Of a stretch of 64,000 bases of DNA, positions 57,701 through 64,000 are shown one piece after another. The notes under the pieces were generated by a model. The model was not told the DNA's origin and did not search any database. It saw only the letters and a list, made by a program, of their open reading frames with translations. The stretch's first letter is position 1; each line of letters opens with the position of its first letter. Source of the DNA: Pseudomonas chlororaphis subsp. chlororaphis (GTDB lineage: Bacteria > Pseudomonadota > Gammaproteobacteria > Pseudomonadales > Pseudomonadaceae); the NCBI RefSeq assembly GCF_003945765.1, contig NZ_CP027712.1:1178001-1242000 (forward strand). Reading direction: 5' to 3'. Made by a program: the position numbers and the translations under genes.

Positions 57701-58348
57701 ATGTTCCTCGGGCACAAGGTGGTGGCGCTTGACAGCGCCGAGGCGGCGCTGGCGCGCTGGCAGGGCGAGGCGTTCGACCTGGTGATGACCGACTGCCACA
57801 TGCCGGGCATGAGCGGTTATCAGCTGAGCGAAGCGATACGGCAGATCGAGGCCCGGGAAGGGCGTGACGCCTGCCCGCTGATCGGTTGCACGGCCAATGC
57901 CTTCGAGGATGAGCAGCAGCGCTGCGAGCAGGCCGGCATGGATGAACTGCTGGTCAAGCCGGTGACCCTGGACCGGCTGGCGCAGATGCTTGCGCGCTTC
58001 TTGCCGCCGCCGTCCTTCGACATCCAGACCCTGCGCTCCATGACCCAGGCGGACGAGCCGATCCTGCAACGCATGCTGCGCGAGCTGTGGAGCAACCTGG
58101 GGCAGGAGCAGGCGGCCCTGGAGTCGGCGGTGCTGGAGCAGGACTGGGCGCGTATCGGCGCGTCCACGCACCGCCTCAAAGGGGTGTGCTGCCTGATCGA
58201 TGCGCTGCCGCTGGCCCAGGTCTGCATCGACCTGGAGGCCGTTGCCCGGGCCCACTCGACGGCGGTGCTGGCGGAGCACTGGCTGCGCCTGAAGGAGGCC
58301 ATCGGCTGCTTGCGCAGCGATATCGAGCCGCATCTGGGTAGCGATTAA
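54773..58348 (+). CDS. EvgS/RocS1-like hybrid sensor histidine kinase
   Basis: A 1191-residue membrane kinase. A signal segment (LLRPVLCTLMVLATLALAPCLMA) leads to two periplasmic family-3 solute-binding domains (about 57-275 and 300-515; LKVGISIDDYQPIDI, VVVASQQYPPYVFKDKDG). A transmembrane helix (528-550) is followed by PAS (about 568-685), HisKA with H716 in STMSHEIRTPMNAI, the ATPase domain (LLSNALKFTQ, VADTGSGIS, GGTGLGLSI), a receiver with D1007 (VMTDCHMPGMSG) and HPt with H1133 (THRLKGVCCL). The layout equals RocS1/SadS of P. aeruginosa. The ATG at 54773 has AGGA 5 bases before it; ATG 54704 and TTG 54662 lack one, and the latter lies in the thrC terminator. All phosphorelay residues are intact. 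Confidence 0.9.
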   Translation: MLLRPVLCTLMVLATLALAPCLMAAQNLPFKLVPAFVELEPLTLAPVERQWLAGRGTLKVGISIDDYQPIDITRDRNRYQGISADYLSLVGERLGMPMEVLGFSEREQAVEALRNGTIDILTSANGYERGVAGLHFSSDYMPDRAVVVVRRDEAQIPEDLAGKKVVLLEGYADAKVAHAAYPHSQIILSPNLYSGLEALNQGDVDAFIGNEVIVRAYKALRPYLGLQVRTGSRLPPIGFAFATRQSDPLLSRLIERALESIDDSTDREILARWTTGLGASTGDERIKLSKAERAWLLEHQHVVVASQQYPPYVFKDKDGQWTGLNIDLLNRISRMTGLQFIQEESFSTTHTLDLLLKGRAQMNTTLSANDERCGFLDFTHPFGGSAWVFVVRVEDIQLNTFSQLAGRVLALPAKHALESYVRQNYPKVRLRSVATYQEARALVANGEADATIQNEVEVQGYPANGLRIGRSVEGKWSADELSVRRDQPELLSILNKALEAFPVAELSAIRLKWLGVTPVPVPMWQRVPVWIYWVTFTAILFGLLSLAWNTRLKGQIRQRLQAEQRLNDQVAFKRALLDGIPNPIFVRDLAGRLITCNKSYETQTGMRLEQIKGLCLTELDVLPEATARQLHREFLEQLESQESVFVDRQIESRRGPVHVYQWTVPFYSAQGELQGLLGGWIDITERKRLEEELLQARRAADQANYAKSAFLSTMSHEIRTPMNAIIGLLELEKEQARLRGMPFSDALRVAYQSAQELVGLMGDNLDLAKIEAGHMQLAPQTVALRGFFEDIQQLFEVTARNKGLHLTLAFDKAADGFYWLDPLRLRQVLHNLLSNALKFTQAGEVRVSVERQADEHGADRLCISVADTGSGISPEKQASLFDPFIQAHLQTTPEQGGTGLGLSICKQLVELMGGRILLQSQPGAGTTVTLELYPEQVVEDFSQSPQVTRERPQSRRMSVLVVDDVRANRMVLSQQLMFLGHKVVALDSAEAALARWQGEAFDLVMTDCHMPGMSGYQLSEAIRQIEAREGRDACPLIGCTANAFEDEQQRCEQAGMDELLVKPVTLDRLAQMLARFLPPPSFDIQTLRSMTQADEPILQRMLRELWSNLGQEQAALESAVLEQDWARIGASTHRLKGVCCLIDALPLAQVCIDLEAVARAHSTAVLAEHWLRLKEAIGCLRSDIEPHLGSD

Positions 58349-58438
58349 GACTTGTCTTATGGGGCGGCCTGCTCGCTGCGATTAACGTACCGGCCCGCTG
58401 CGGATTCTCGCCGCTCTCGCCGTATCGGAGGTCGTTCC

Positions 58439-59683
58439 ATGCACAGGTTGAAAGTGCTCGTTCTTGAAGACAATTCGTTCCAGTTGATGGCCCTGCACCA
58501 GATGCTCAACGCCAATGGCGTGTTCAACGTGTTGAATGCCGAAAGCGTTGCCGCCGCCCGGCAATCCCTGGACAGCAAGGGGCCGGTGGATATCGCCATC
58601 TGCGATCTGTACCTGGAGCAGGCCGACGGGCTGGAACTGATTCGCTACCTGGCAGAGCAGCAACGGGCGAGGGCGCTGATCATTCTCAGCGACGCGCAAG
58701 CGGATGTCCGCGAAGGCGCCGCGGCGATGGCCCGGCAGCAGGGCCTGAATGTGCTGGGCTGTCTGCCCAAGCCGGCCTCGGTGACCCTGGTCAATGAACT
58801 GCTGGGCCTGTACCAGCAATGTTTCGAGCCTGGGCCGCAAGACTTGTCGCTGGCCCAGGTGCGCGAAACCCTGGCCCTGGATGTGTTCCAGCCGGAGGTG
58901 CCGACCGCCGAGGAAGGGCAGGCGGCGGTACAGCGCCATGGGGTCGCGCATTTCCAGCCGGTGGTCAGCCAGGACGGCGAGGTCCTGGGCGTCGAGGCGC
59001 TGGCGCGTTGGCAGCACCCGGAACACGGCTTGATGCTGCCCGCCGAGTTCCTGCCAGTGATCGAATTCGCCGGCCTGGAGGAAGCCTTCACCTGGCTCAT
59101 GCTGGAGCAGGCCCTGCAATTGTCGGCCGGAGTGCGCCTGGTCATGGGCCGTTCGCTGGCGATCTCGGTGAATATCCCGGTGGGCATGCTGGAACTGCCG
59201 AACTTCGCGCGCCAGCTGGAAACCCTGCTACGGCGTTTTGAAGTGCCGGCACGCCTGCTGACCCTGGAAATTGTCGAGACCACCGAACTGGAAACCGATA
59301 TCGCCCATGTGGAGGCCCTGCTGCGCCTGCGCATGATCGGCTGCAAGCTGTCGATTGGCGACTTCGGCACCGGCGGCACCAGCCTGCAGCGCCTGTTGGA
59401 ATTGCCGTTCACCGAGCTGAAGATCCCGCCGGCCTTTGTCTGCGGGCTGGCTGGCGATGAGCGCAAGGCGGCCGTGGTGGCCGGCGCCATGAGCATGGCC
59501 CGGCGCATGTCGCTGGGCGTGGTGCTGGCGGGTATCGAGAGCGCCGCCGACTACCAGGCGGCCAAGAAGCTGGGGCAGGCGCGCCTGCAAGGCTGTTTCA
59601 TCGCCGAGCCCATGAGCGCCGTCGCCGTGCGCCAGTGGATCGCCCGGCGCTTGCATGACGACCTCGACGAGCAGGCCGGCTGA
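58439..59683 (+). CDS. RocR-like REC-EAL response regulator with degenerate active site
   Basis: A 414-residue protein: receiver domain with E10, D11, phosphoacceptor D56 (AICDLYLEQADG), S84 and K111, then an EAL domain from about 165. The receiver is complete. In the EAL domain E186 (EALARW), N245, E277, E280, D308, K328 and Q384 are kept, but three positions conserved in active enzymes are changed: the first D of the DDFG loop is G307 (IGDFGTGG), the D of the KID motif is P330 (LKIPPAFV), and the E of the AEGVE loop, the proposed general base in RocR, is A364 (LAGIES). It probably cannot hydrolyse c-di-GMP. It follows the sensor kinase gene by 90 bases; the ATG at 58439 has GGAGG upstream. 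Confidence 0.9.
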   Translation: MHRLKVLVLEDNSFQLMALHQMLNANGVFNVLNAESVAAARQSLDSKGPVDIAICDLYLEQADGLELIRYLAEQQRARALIILSDAQADVREGAAAMARQQGLNVLGCLPKPASVTLVNELLGLYQQCFEPGPQDLSLAQVRETLALDVFQPEVPTAEEGQAAVQRHGVAHFQPVVSQDGEVLGVEALARWQHPEHGLMLPAEFLPVIEFAGLEEAFTWLMLEQALQLSAGVRLVMGRSLAISVNIPVGMLELPNFARQLETLLRRFEVPARLLTLEIVETTELETDIAHVEALLRLRMIGCKLSIGDFGTGGTSLQRLLELPFTELKIPPAFVCGLAGDERKAAVVAGAMSMARRMSLGVVLAGIESAADYQAAKKLGQARLQGCFIAEPMSAVAVRQWIARRLHDDLDEQAG

Positions 59684-59690
59684 GCCGGGC

Positions 59691-60353
59691 TCAGGCGAGC
59701 CCGTGTTCCTGCACGTAGATGTACAGCGCCGCGGCGCTGGACAGGCCGAGCTTGCGCATGGCGCTGACCTTCTGGGTGCTGACGGTCTTTTTGCTGCGGC
59801 TGAGCTTCGCGGCGATTTCCCCGACCGTCAGCCCGGCCGCCAGCAGGCGGATGACCTCGAGCTCGCGGGGCGACAGCTGTTCTCCGGACAACAAGCGATC
59901 CGGTCCGACCTCGCCCGCCAGGCTGAGAAGTTGCTGGATGGCCTGGGCGACAAACACCTTGTCGCGGCGCACATGGCTGATCGCCGCCGGCAGCTCGTCG
60001 GCCAGGCTGGCCTTGCTCAGCAGCCCCGAGACGCCCAGGTCGAGAATCGAACGGAACAGCCCGGCATTGTTGAGCATGGTCACCACCACGATCGGCAGCT
60101 GGGGATGATGCCGGCGCAGTTGCTCGATCAGGCGCAGGCCATCGTTCTGCTGTTCGCCCGGCATCATGAAGTCTGTGACCAGTACGTCGCAGGGACAGCT
60201 TTGCAGCAGTTCGCCGAGGGCGGTCGGGGAGCTGGCTTCGCCGACGATCTCCAGGTTGTCGTCGCGCTCCAGGACGGCCCGCAGGCCGATGAGGAAAATC
60301 GGGTGATCGTCGGCCAGGACGATCCGCAGTTTTTTATTGGACGTTTGATTCAA
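59691..60353 (-). CDS. RocA1-like NarL-family response regulator
   Basis: A 220-residue DNA-binding regulator. The receiver (LRIVLADDHPIFLIGLRAVL) has its phosphoacceptor in LVTDFMMPGEQQNDG and lysine in LLSKAS; a LuxR-type helix-turn-helix follows (LSPRELEVIRLLAAGLTVGEIAAKLSRSKKTVSTQK). The TTG at 60353 is chosen because GGAG stands 6 bases upstream; longer in-frame starts add non-family residues. It converges with the RocR-like gene with a 7-base gap, and together with the sensor kinase completes a Roc-type system like that controlling fimbriae and biofilm genes in P. aeruginosa. Confidence 0.9.
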   Translation of the reverse strand: MNQTSNKKLRIVLADDHPIFLIGLRAVLERDDNLEIVGEASSPTALGELLQSCPCDVLVTDFMMPGEQQNDGLRLIEQLRRHHPQLPIVVVTMLNNAGLFRSILDLGVSGLLSKASLADELPAAISHVRRDKVFVAQAIQQLLSLAGEVGPDRLLSGEQLSPRELEVIRLLAAGLTVGEIAAKLSRSKKTVSTQKVSAMRKLGLSSAAALYIYVQEHGLA

Positions 60354-60457
60354 GACTCGCTCCGGTGAGAAGGCAGCATTTCGGACAGGCCCTGCAACCG
60401 GGCAACCGTCATCGCTGCGCCGCCGGGCTTTGCCAACCGCTCGAGGAGAGGGCCCCC

Positions 60458-60640
60458 ATGGCCACACCCCCACCTGCCAGAAAGACCTGCGCCAGGCCTG
60501 AAAATCCGCCTCGGGAGCAGGTCGCGATGCCGGTTCGGATCGACCCTCGGCGCTATTCCTGCCAACAGGCGGTATTGCGCTACAAGAAGGTCGAGGCGCT
60601 GATCGATCAACCGGCACCGTCGCGTTCGTTTCTGGTTTGA
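60458..60640 (+). CDS. Possible small basic protein divergent from the RocA1-like gene
   Basis: A 60-codon frame with GAGGAG upstream of its ATG. The product is basic (PPPARKTCARPENPP at the start, IDPRRYSCQQAVLRYKKVEALIDQ at the end), with two cysteines and no membrane segment. I do not recognise it. Coding is uncertain: the ending looks protein-like, but no family or operon supports it. Confidence 0.4.
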   Translation: MATPPPARKTCARPENPPREQVAMPVRIDPRRYSCQQAVLRYKKVEALIDQPAPSRSFLV

Positions 60641-60828
60641 GTGCCGATTCTAGTCTGATCCGGGCTGTTTTTTATCTGTCATGTTTTGCGGGCATGCTGG
60701 ATCGACTCAGGTCGGCAACCGCCAGCGGTTGCGAACTTTCTTCTCTGGGCGATGGTCACTTGAATGCCAGAAAGCTACCGGCATTGGTGTATTCGAGCCT
60801 TAATTCCAGCTATTGAGTGGTGATCGAG

Positions 60829-61113
60829 ATGGAAAGTATCAGCCTATTGTTGGGTGAAGCTTTGAGCCCGTATCAGGTAACTCTGACCCCGCGCGCGCAG
60901 GGGGAATGCCTGGTAACCCTGAAGAATGCCTTGGGGGCCATCGTGGTCGAGCGCGAGTTCAGCCAGGCCCAGTTGACCGACAAGCGCCAGTTGACCGATG
61001 TCGTCGACGGTCTGCATCGCGACGTATTGATCGCCGAAGGCCGTCTGGAACCCTGTGTCATCGCGGCCTTGCGCAATGTGGCCCGGGAGAAGACGTTCGA
61101 CAGCGCACGCTGA
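60829..61113 (+). CDS. DUF3509 family protein
   Basis: A 94-residue protein matching the short Pseudomonas-typical DUF3509 pattern: MESISLLLGEALSPYQVTLTPR at the start and QLTDVVDGLHRDVLIAEGRLEP near the end. The function of the family is unknown. The ATG at 60829 is chosen over GTG 60817 by family start. The 188-base region ahead of it holds no feature that I can name. Confidence 0.88.
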   Translation: MESISLLLGEALSPYQVTLTPRAQGECLVTLKNALGAIVVEREFSQAQLTDKRQLTDVVDGLHRDVLIAEGRLEPCVIAALRNVAREKTFDSAR

Positions 61114-61229
61114 CTGGAATTTTCGGGAACCTTCGCAGCAAGCCATCAGTCAGACCCTTGGCAACAGGATCGAGCATTGTGCTCCGGTGCTTGTCGCCTG
61201 TTGCGCGGGTCTGGTTTCAGGCCACGTTT

Positions 61230-61268
61230 AACCCCGAGTCGTCTCCCCACTGCTCGGGGTTTCTTTTT
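61230..61268 (+). terminator. Intrinsic terminator behind the DUF3509 gene
   Basis: AACCCCGAG (61230-61238) pairs with CTCGGGGTT (61253-61261), followed by TCTTTTT. It also faces the converging binding-protein gene. Confidence 0.85.
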
Positions 61269-61279
61269 GCCCGGATTTT

Positions 61280-62173
61280 TTATCGCTGCGGCGTGTCGCG
61301 GAAAAACGCCAGGGCATCGCTGCGGTATTGCTCGCGCTGCGACGGTTCCAGCCACTGGGCATAAAGCTCCAGCAAGGTGTGCGGGCGCAGTTCGAGCAGC
61401 GCCCGGTTGATGCGCTCCACCGCCTGCCGGCCCTGCGCTGTGTTCGAGCAGCCGACGTTCACTGACTGGTACCTGGGCATGCCCTGGATCGGGTAGAACT
61501 CCAGCTCATCGGGATCGATCCCTTGCTGTTGCGCCTGGAAACGGATTTCTGTCTGGTAACCGATCAAGGCTTTCAGGCGCCCGTGGCGTTGCATCTGCAG
61601 CAGGTTGCCGATGGCGCTGTTGCCGTAGTGGGCCATCAGCGCGCCGAGCGGAGCCTGTTTGAGCAGGCTGTCGATCGGTTCGCCATAACTGCGCTCGGCC
61701 ACCACGCCCACATTGTGCAGGGGGCTGACCAGCAGTGCGCCCAGGTCGATCTGGCCGTCATGGATAAACGGCAGCAGGTCGGGACGGTCCTGGCGCCGTA
61801 CCGCCAGGCCGTTGCTGAATATACGAAAAGTGGTGATGGAAAACGCCAGCCATTGTGCTCGCTGCGGGGTGAACAGCAGCGCCGGATCGCAGACGAAGGG
61901 CAGTTCCCGGAGCATCTGCATGGCCCGGGCGCGGTTGACGTGCACGAACTGATGGTCGTACTCCGGCAGGCTGGCCATCAGCACGGGCAGGGCCTGATCG
62001 ATCACGCCCAGGCCTTTTTGCGGACCTTCGAAAATCGTCATCGGCGGCAGGTCGCGCAACACCCAGATCAGCGTGTCCCGGGCCTGGCTGGCCGGTGACC
62101 AGGCGCCGAGCGCCAGCAGCATCGACAACAGGCGTATGCCACGAATCATTCGCCTGCTACGGCATGGGGTCAT
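61280..62173 (-). CDS. Periplasmic solute-binding-like protein (TIGR02285 type)
   Basis: A 297-residue secreted protein with a signal peptide (IRGIRLLSMLLALGAWSPASQA). The mature part resembles family-3 binding domains in the TIGR02285 group: LIWVLRDLPPMTIFEGPQKGLGVID, HVNRARAMQMLRELPFVCDPAL, and LIGYQTEIRF. It contains few cysteines and no enzyme motif. No ABC permease or ATPase lies beside it, so it may be a sensor or a scavenging protein. Start 62173 or 62149 (MIRG) are both possible. Confidence 0.8.
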   Translation of the reverse strand: MTPCRSRRMIRGIRLLSMLLALGAWSPASQARDTLIWVLRDLPPMTIFEGPQKGLGVIDQALPVLMASLPEYDHQFVHVNRARAMQMLRELPFVCDPALLFTPQRAQWLAFSITTFRIFSNGLAVRRQDRPDLLPFIHDGQIDLGALLVSPLHNVGVVAERSYGEPIDSLLKQAPLGALMAHYGNSAIGNLLQMQRHGRLKALIGYQTEIRFQAQQQGIDPDELEFYPIQGMPRYQSVNVGCSNTAQGRQAVERINRALLELRPHTLLELYAQWLEPSQREQYRSDALAFFRDTPQR

Positions 62174-62215
62174 CAGGCTGCTGATCCTTGTCGGTAAAAG
62201 GCATCGTTTTTCAAA

Positions 62216-63415
62216 CTAGATCGCGCCGTTGTCACGCAGGCTTTTGATCTGCTGCTCGTCGTAGCCCAGGGCGCCCAGTACCTGGGCATTGTGTTCGCCG
62301 AGCGCGGGGCCGACCCATTCGGACGAGCCCGGGGTGTCCGAGAGTTTCGGCACGATGCCGGGCATCTTGAATGCCTTGCCGTCCGGCAGCTTGGCCTGGA
62401 GGAACATTTCCCGGGCGAGAAACTGCGGATCGCTGAACATGTCCTCGGCGCTGAAGATGCGGCTGGCAGGGACTTGTGCCTGGTTCAGCAATTCGAGCAC
62501 AGGCTCCAGCGGCAGCGAGTTGACCCAGCGATCGATGACTCCGTACAGCTCGTCGCGCCGGCTGTCGCGGCCGTCGTTGCTGGCCAGGGCCGGGTCGTTG
62601 GCCAGGTCGTCGCGGCCGATCAGCAGCATGAAGCGCTTGAAGATCGCATCGCCGTTGGCGCCGATCTGCACATGCTTGCCATCGGCGCTGGTGTGAATGG
62701 AGGAGGGCGTGATGCCGGGCATAATGTTGCCGGTGCGTTCGCGGATGAAGCCGAAGACATCGAACTCCGGGACCATGCTTTCCATCATGGCGAAGATCGC
62801 TTCGTACAACGCCACGTCCACCACCTGGCCCTGGCCGCCGTTGACCTCACGGTGCCGCAGGGCCATCAGCGCGCCGATCACGCCCCACAGGGCGGCAATC
62901 GAGTCGCCGATGGAAATGCCGGTGCGCACCGGCGGACGGTCCTCGAAACCGGTGATGTAGCGCAGCCCGCCCATGGATTCGCCGACCGCGCCGAAACCGG
63001 GCTGGTCCTTCATCGGCCCGGTCTGGCCGAAGCCGGACAGGCGCACCATCACCAGCTTGGGGTTGAGGGCGTGCAGGGTGTCCCAGCCCAGGCCGAGTTT
63101 TTCCAGGACCCCGGGGCGAAAGTTCTCGATCAGGATGTCGGCCTCGGCCAACAGCTTCTTCAGCACCTCCAAGCCGTCCGGGTGCTTGAGGTTCAGGGTC
63201 AGGGACTTTTTGTTGCGCGCCTGGACGAACCACCACAGGGATGTGCCTTCATACAGCTTGCGCCACTTGCGCAGCGGGTCGCCGCCGTCCGGCGATTCGA
63301 CCTTGATCACCTCGGCGCCGAATTCGGCGCAGATGCGCGAGGCGAACGGGCCGGCGATCAGGGTGCCGAGTTCGACGACTTTCAGGCCGGCAAGGGGTTT
63401 GGCGGTAAGCGGCAT
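62216..63415 (-). CDS. CaiB/BaiF family CoA transferase
   Basis: A 399-residue class III CoA transferase. The conserved N-terminus is LAGLKVVELGTLIAGPFASRICAEFGAEVIKVE; the catalytic aspartate is D171 in ISIGDSIAALWG, after the NFRPGVLEKLGLGW and LVMVRLSGFGQTGP motifs. Such enzymes move CoA between an acyl-CoA and a free acid such as formate, oxalate, carnitine or succinate. No dehydratase, racemase or decarboxylase gene lies next to it, so the substrate cannot be inferred from context. Confidence 0.92.
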   Translation of the reverse strand: MPLTAKPLAGLKVVELGTLIAGPFASRICAEFGAEVIKVESPDGGDPLRKWRKLYEGTSLWWFVQARNKKSLTLNLKHPDGLEVLKKLLAEADILIENFRPGVLEKLGLGWDTLHALNPKLVMVRLSGFGQTGPMKDQPGFGAVGESMGGLRYITGFEDRPPVRTGISIGDSIAALWGVIGALMALRHREVNGGQGQVVDVALYEAIFAMMESMVPEFDVFGFIRERTGNIMPGITPSSIHTSADGKHVQIGANGDAIFKRFMLLIGRDDLANDPALASNDGRDSRRDELYGVIDRWVNSLPLEPVLELLNQAQVPASRIFSAEDMFSDPQFLAREMFLQAKLPDGKAFKMPGIVPKLSDTPGSSEWVGPALGEHNAQVLGALGYDEQQIKSLRDNGAI

Positions 63416-63564
63416 GGAAGATCCTTGTAGGACAAAGATTGGACGGTAGAGCGTTTTAACATAGCCCGGCGTTCCCTCGCCAAAGGATGATGGTGCGCGA
63501 TTCGTGGATTGGCGCGTGCATCGGTTAGACTTGCCGCCTTTCCTCGTATCAAGAAGCCCCGTCC

Positions 63565-64000
63565 ATGGCCCAGCCGTCTACCACCTACAAGTTTGAATTG
63601 AACCTGACTGACCTCGATCGCGGGGTGTACGAAAGCGTCAAGCAAACCATCGCCCGCCATCCGTCGGAAACCGAAGAGCGCATGACCGTGCGTCTGCTGG
63701 CCTACGCCCTTTGGTACAACGAACACCTGTCGTTCGGTCGTGGCCTGTCGGAAGTGGATGAGCCGGCCCTGTGGGAAAAAAGCCTGGACGACCGCGTGCT
63801 GCACTGGATCGAAGTCGGCCAGCCGGACGCCGAGCGCCTGACCTGGTGTTCGCGCCGTACCGAGCGCACCAGCCTGCTGGCCTACGGCAGCCTGCGTGTG
63901 TGGCAGACCCGCGTAGTGGACGCGGTGAAGAACCTGAAGAACCTCAATATCGCCGGCGTGCCCCAGGACGTCCTGGAAGTCCTGGCCAAGGACATGCCGC
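63565..64000 (+). CDS. yaeQ: YaeQ family protein (5' part)
   Basis: The first ~145 residues of a YaeQ protein, cut by the right edge. The start AQPSTTYKFELNLTDLDRGVY and VRLLAYALWYNEHLSFGRGL are family features. YaeQ has a PD-(D/E)XK nuclease-like fold and was described as able to replace the transcription factor RfaH when overproduced; its normal role is unclear. The ATG at 63565 is the family start. Confidence 0.92.
   Translation, partial: MAQPSTTYKFELNLTDLDRGVYESVKQTIARHPSETEERMTVRLLAYALWYNEHLSFGRGLSEVDEPALWEKSLDDRVLHWIEVGQPDAERLTWCSRRTERTSLLAYGSLRVWQTRVVDAVKNLKNLNIAGVPQDVLEVLAKDMP

Noticed and set aside
54701..58333. A 1210-codon open frame on the minus strand opposite the sensor kinase gene
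   Set aside because: The plus-strand product has a complete set of kinase, receiver and HPt motifs; the reverse frame is His/Gln/Arg-rich with no domain.

Overview
The window looks like a chromosomal segment of a fluorescent-group Pseudomonas. The codon use is GC-rich, two families of REP-type palindromes recur between genes, and the gene order is a run of classical Pseudomonas housekeeping blocks (lptFG, lepA-lepB-rnc-era-recO-pdxJ, mltF, purL, the nag PTS operon, ffh and rpsP-rimM-trmD-rplS, xerD-dsbC-hom-thrC). I see no rRNA, tRNA, CRISPR array, integrase or transposase. Almost all of the 64 kb is core genome.

Layout. 1-3.8 kb: end of an MFS transporter, a SnoaL-like protein, a GIY-YIG nuclease, a solitary AT-rich gene of unknown function (1324-2745) and a glutathione S-transferase-like protein. 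3.9-12.8 kb: nucleoid proteins (YejK/NdpA with a coupled membrane-anchored glutaredoxin, and an HU protein), rlmF, then valS, a small partner gene, holC and pepA. 13.1-21.6 kb: LPS export permeases lptF/lptG, then the lepA-lepB-rnc-era-recO-pdxJ row, in which the small gene usually found between lepB and rnc seems reduced to a remnant. 21.7-27.7 kb: mltF, purL and a YqfO-like protein. 27.7-35 kb: a complete N-acetylglucosamine PTS operon (nagR-nagA-nagB-II-nagF-nagE, transcribed leftwards) with direct repeats lying inside its apparent promoter. 35.2-43.6 kb: L,D-transpeptidase, two divergent Nudix hydrolases, gamma carbonic anhydrase-like protein, a VUT transporter, purT, an MHS transporter, a CorC-like protein and a cytochrome c assembly-like protein. 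43.7-54.6 kb: ffh, the rpsP operon, a thioesterase, a cation/proton antiporter, and xerD-dsbC-hom-thrC. 54.7-60.4 kb: a Roc/Sad-type signalling module. 60.4-64 kb: DUF3509, an orphan periplasmic binding protein, a CaiB/BaiF CoA transferase and the start of yaeQ.

How the genes work together. The nag operon takes up and phosphorylates GlcNAc (NagF supplies EI, HPr and IIA; NagE supplies IIC and IIB), deacetylates it (NagA) and deaminates it (SIS-type NagB-II), all under the GntR-type NagR. The module at 54.7-60.4 kb pairs an EvgS/RocS1-like hybrid sensor kinase with two receiver proteins: a REC-EAL protein (RocR-like) and a NarL-type REC-HTH protein (RocA1-like).

The most interesting points are these. 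The RocR-like EAL domain has lost at least three active-site residues while its receiver is intact, so it looks like a dead phosphodiesterase used for something else. A lone AT-rich, membrane-tailed coiled-coil protein sits between core genes. TGGTATT direct repeats occupy the -35/-10 spacer of the nag promoter, and an unexplained hairpin with an 8-T tail lies nearby. A hairpin holds the only ribosome-binding-like sequence of the VUT transporter gene. A DUF4845-like gene remnant lies between lepB and rnc.
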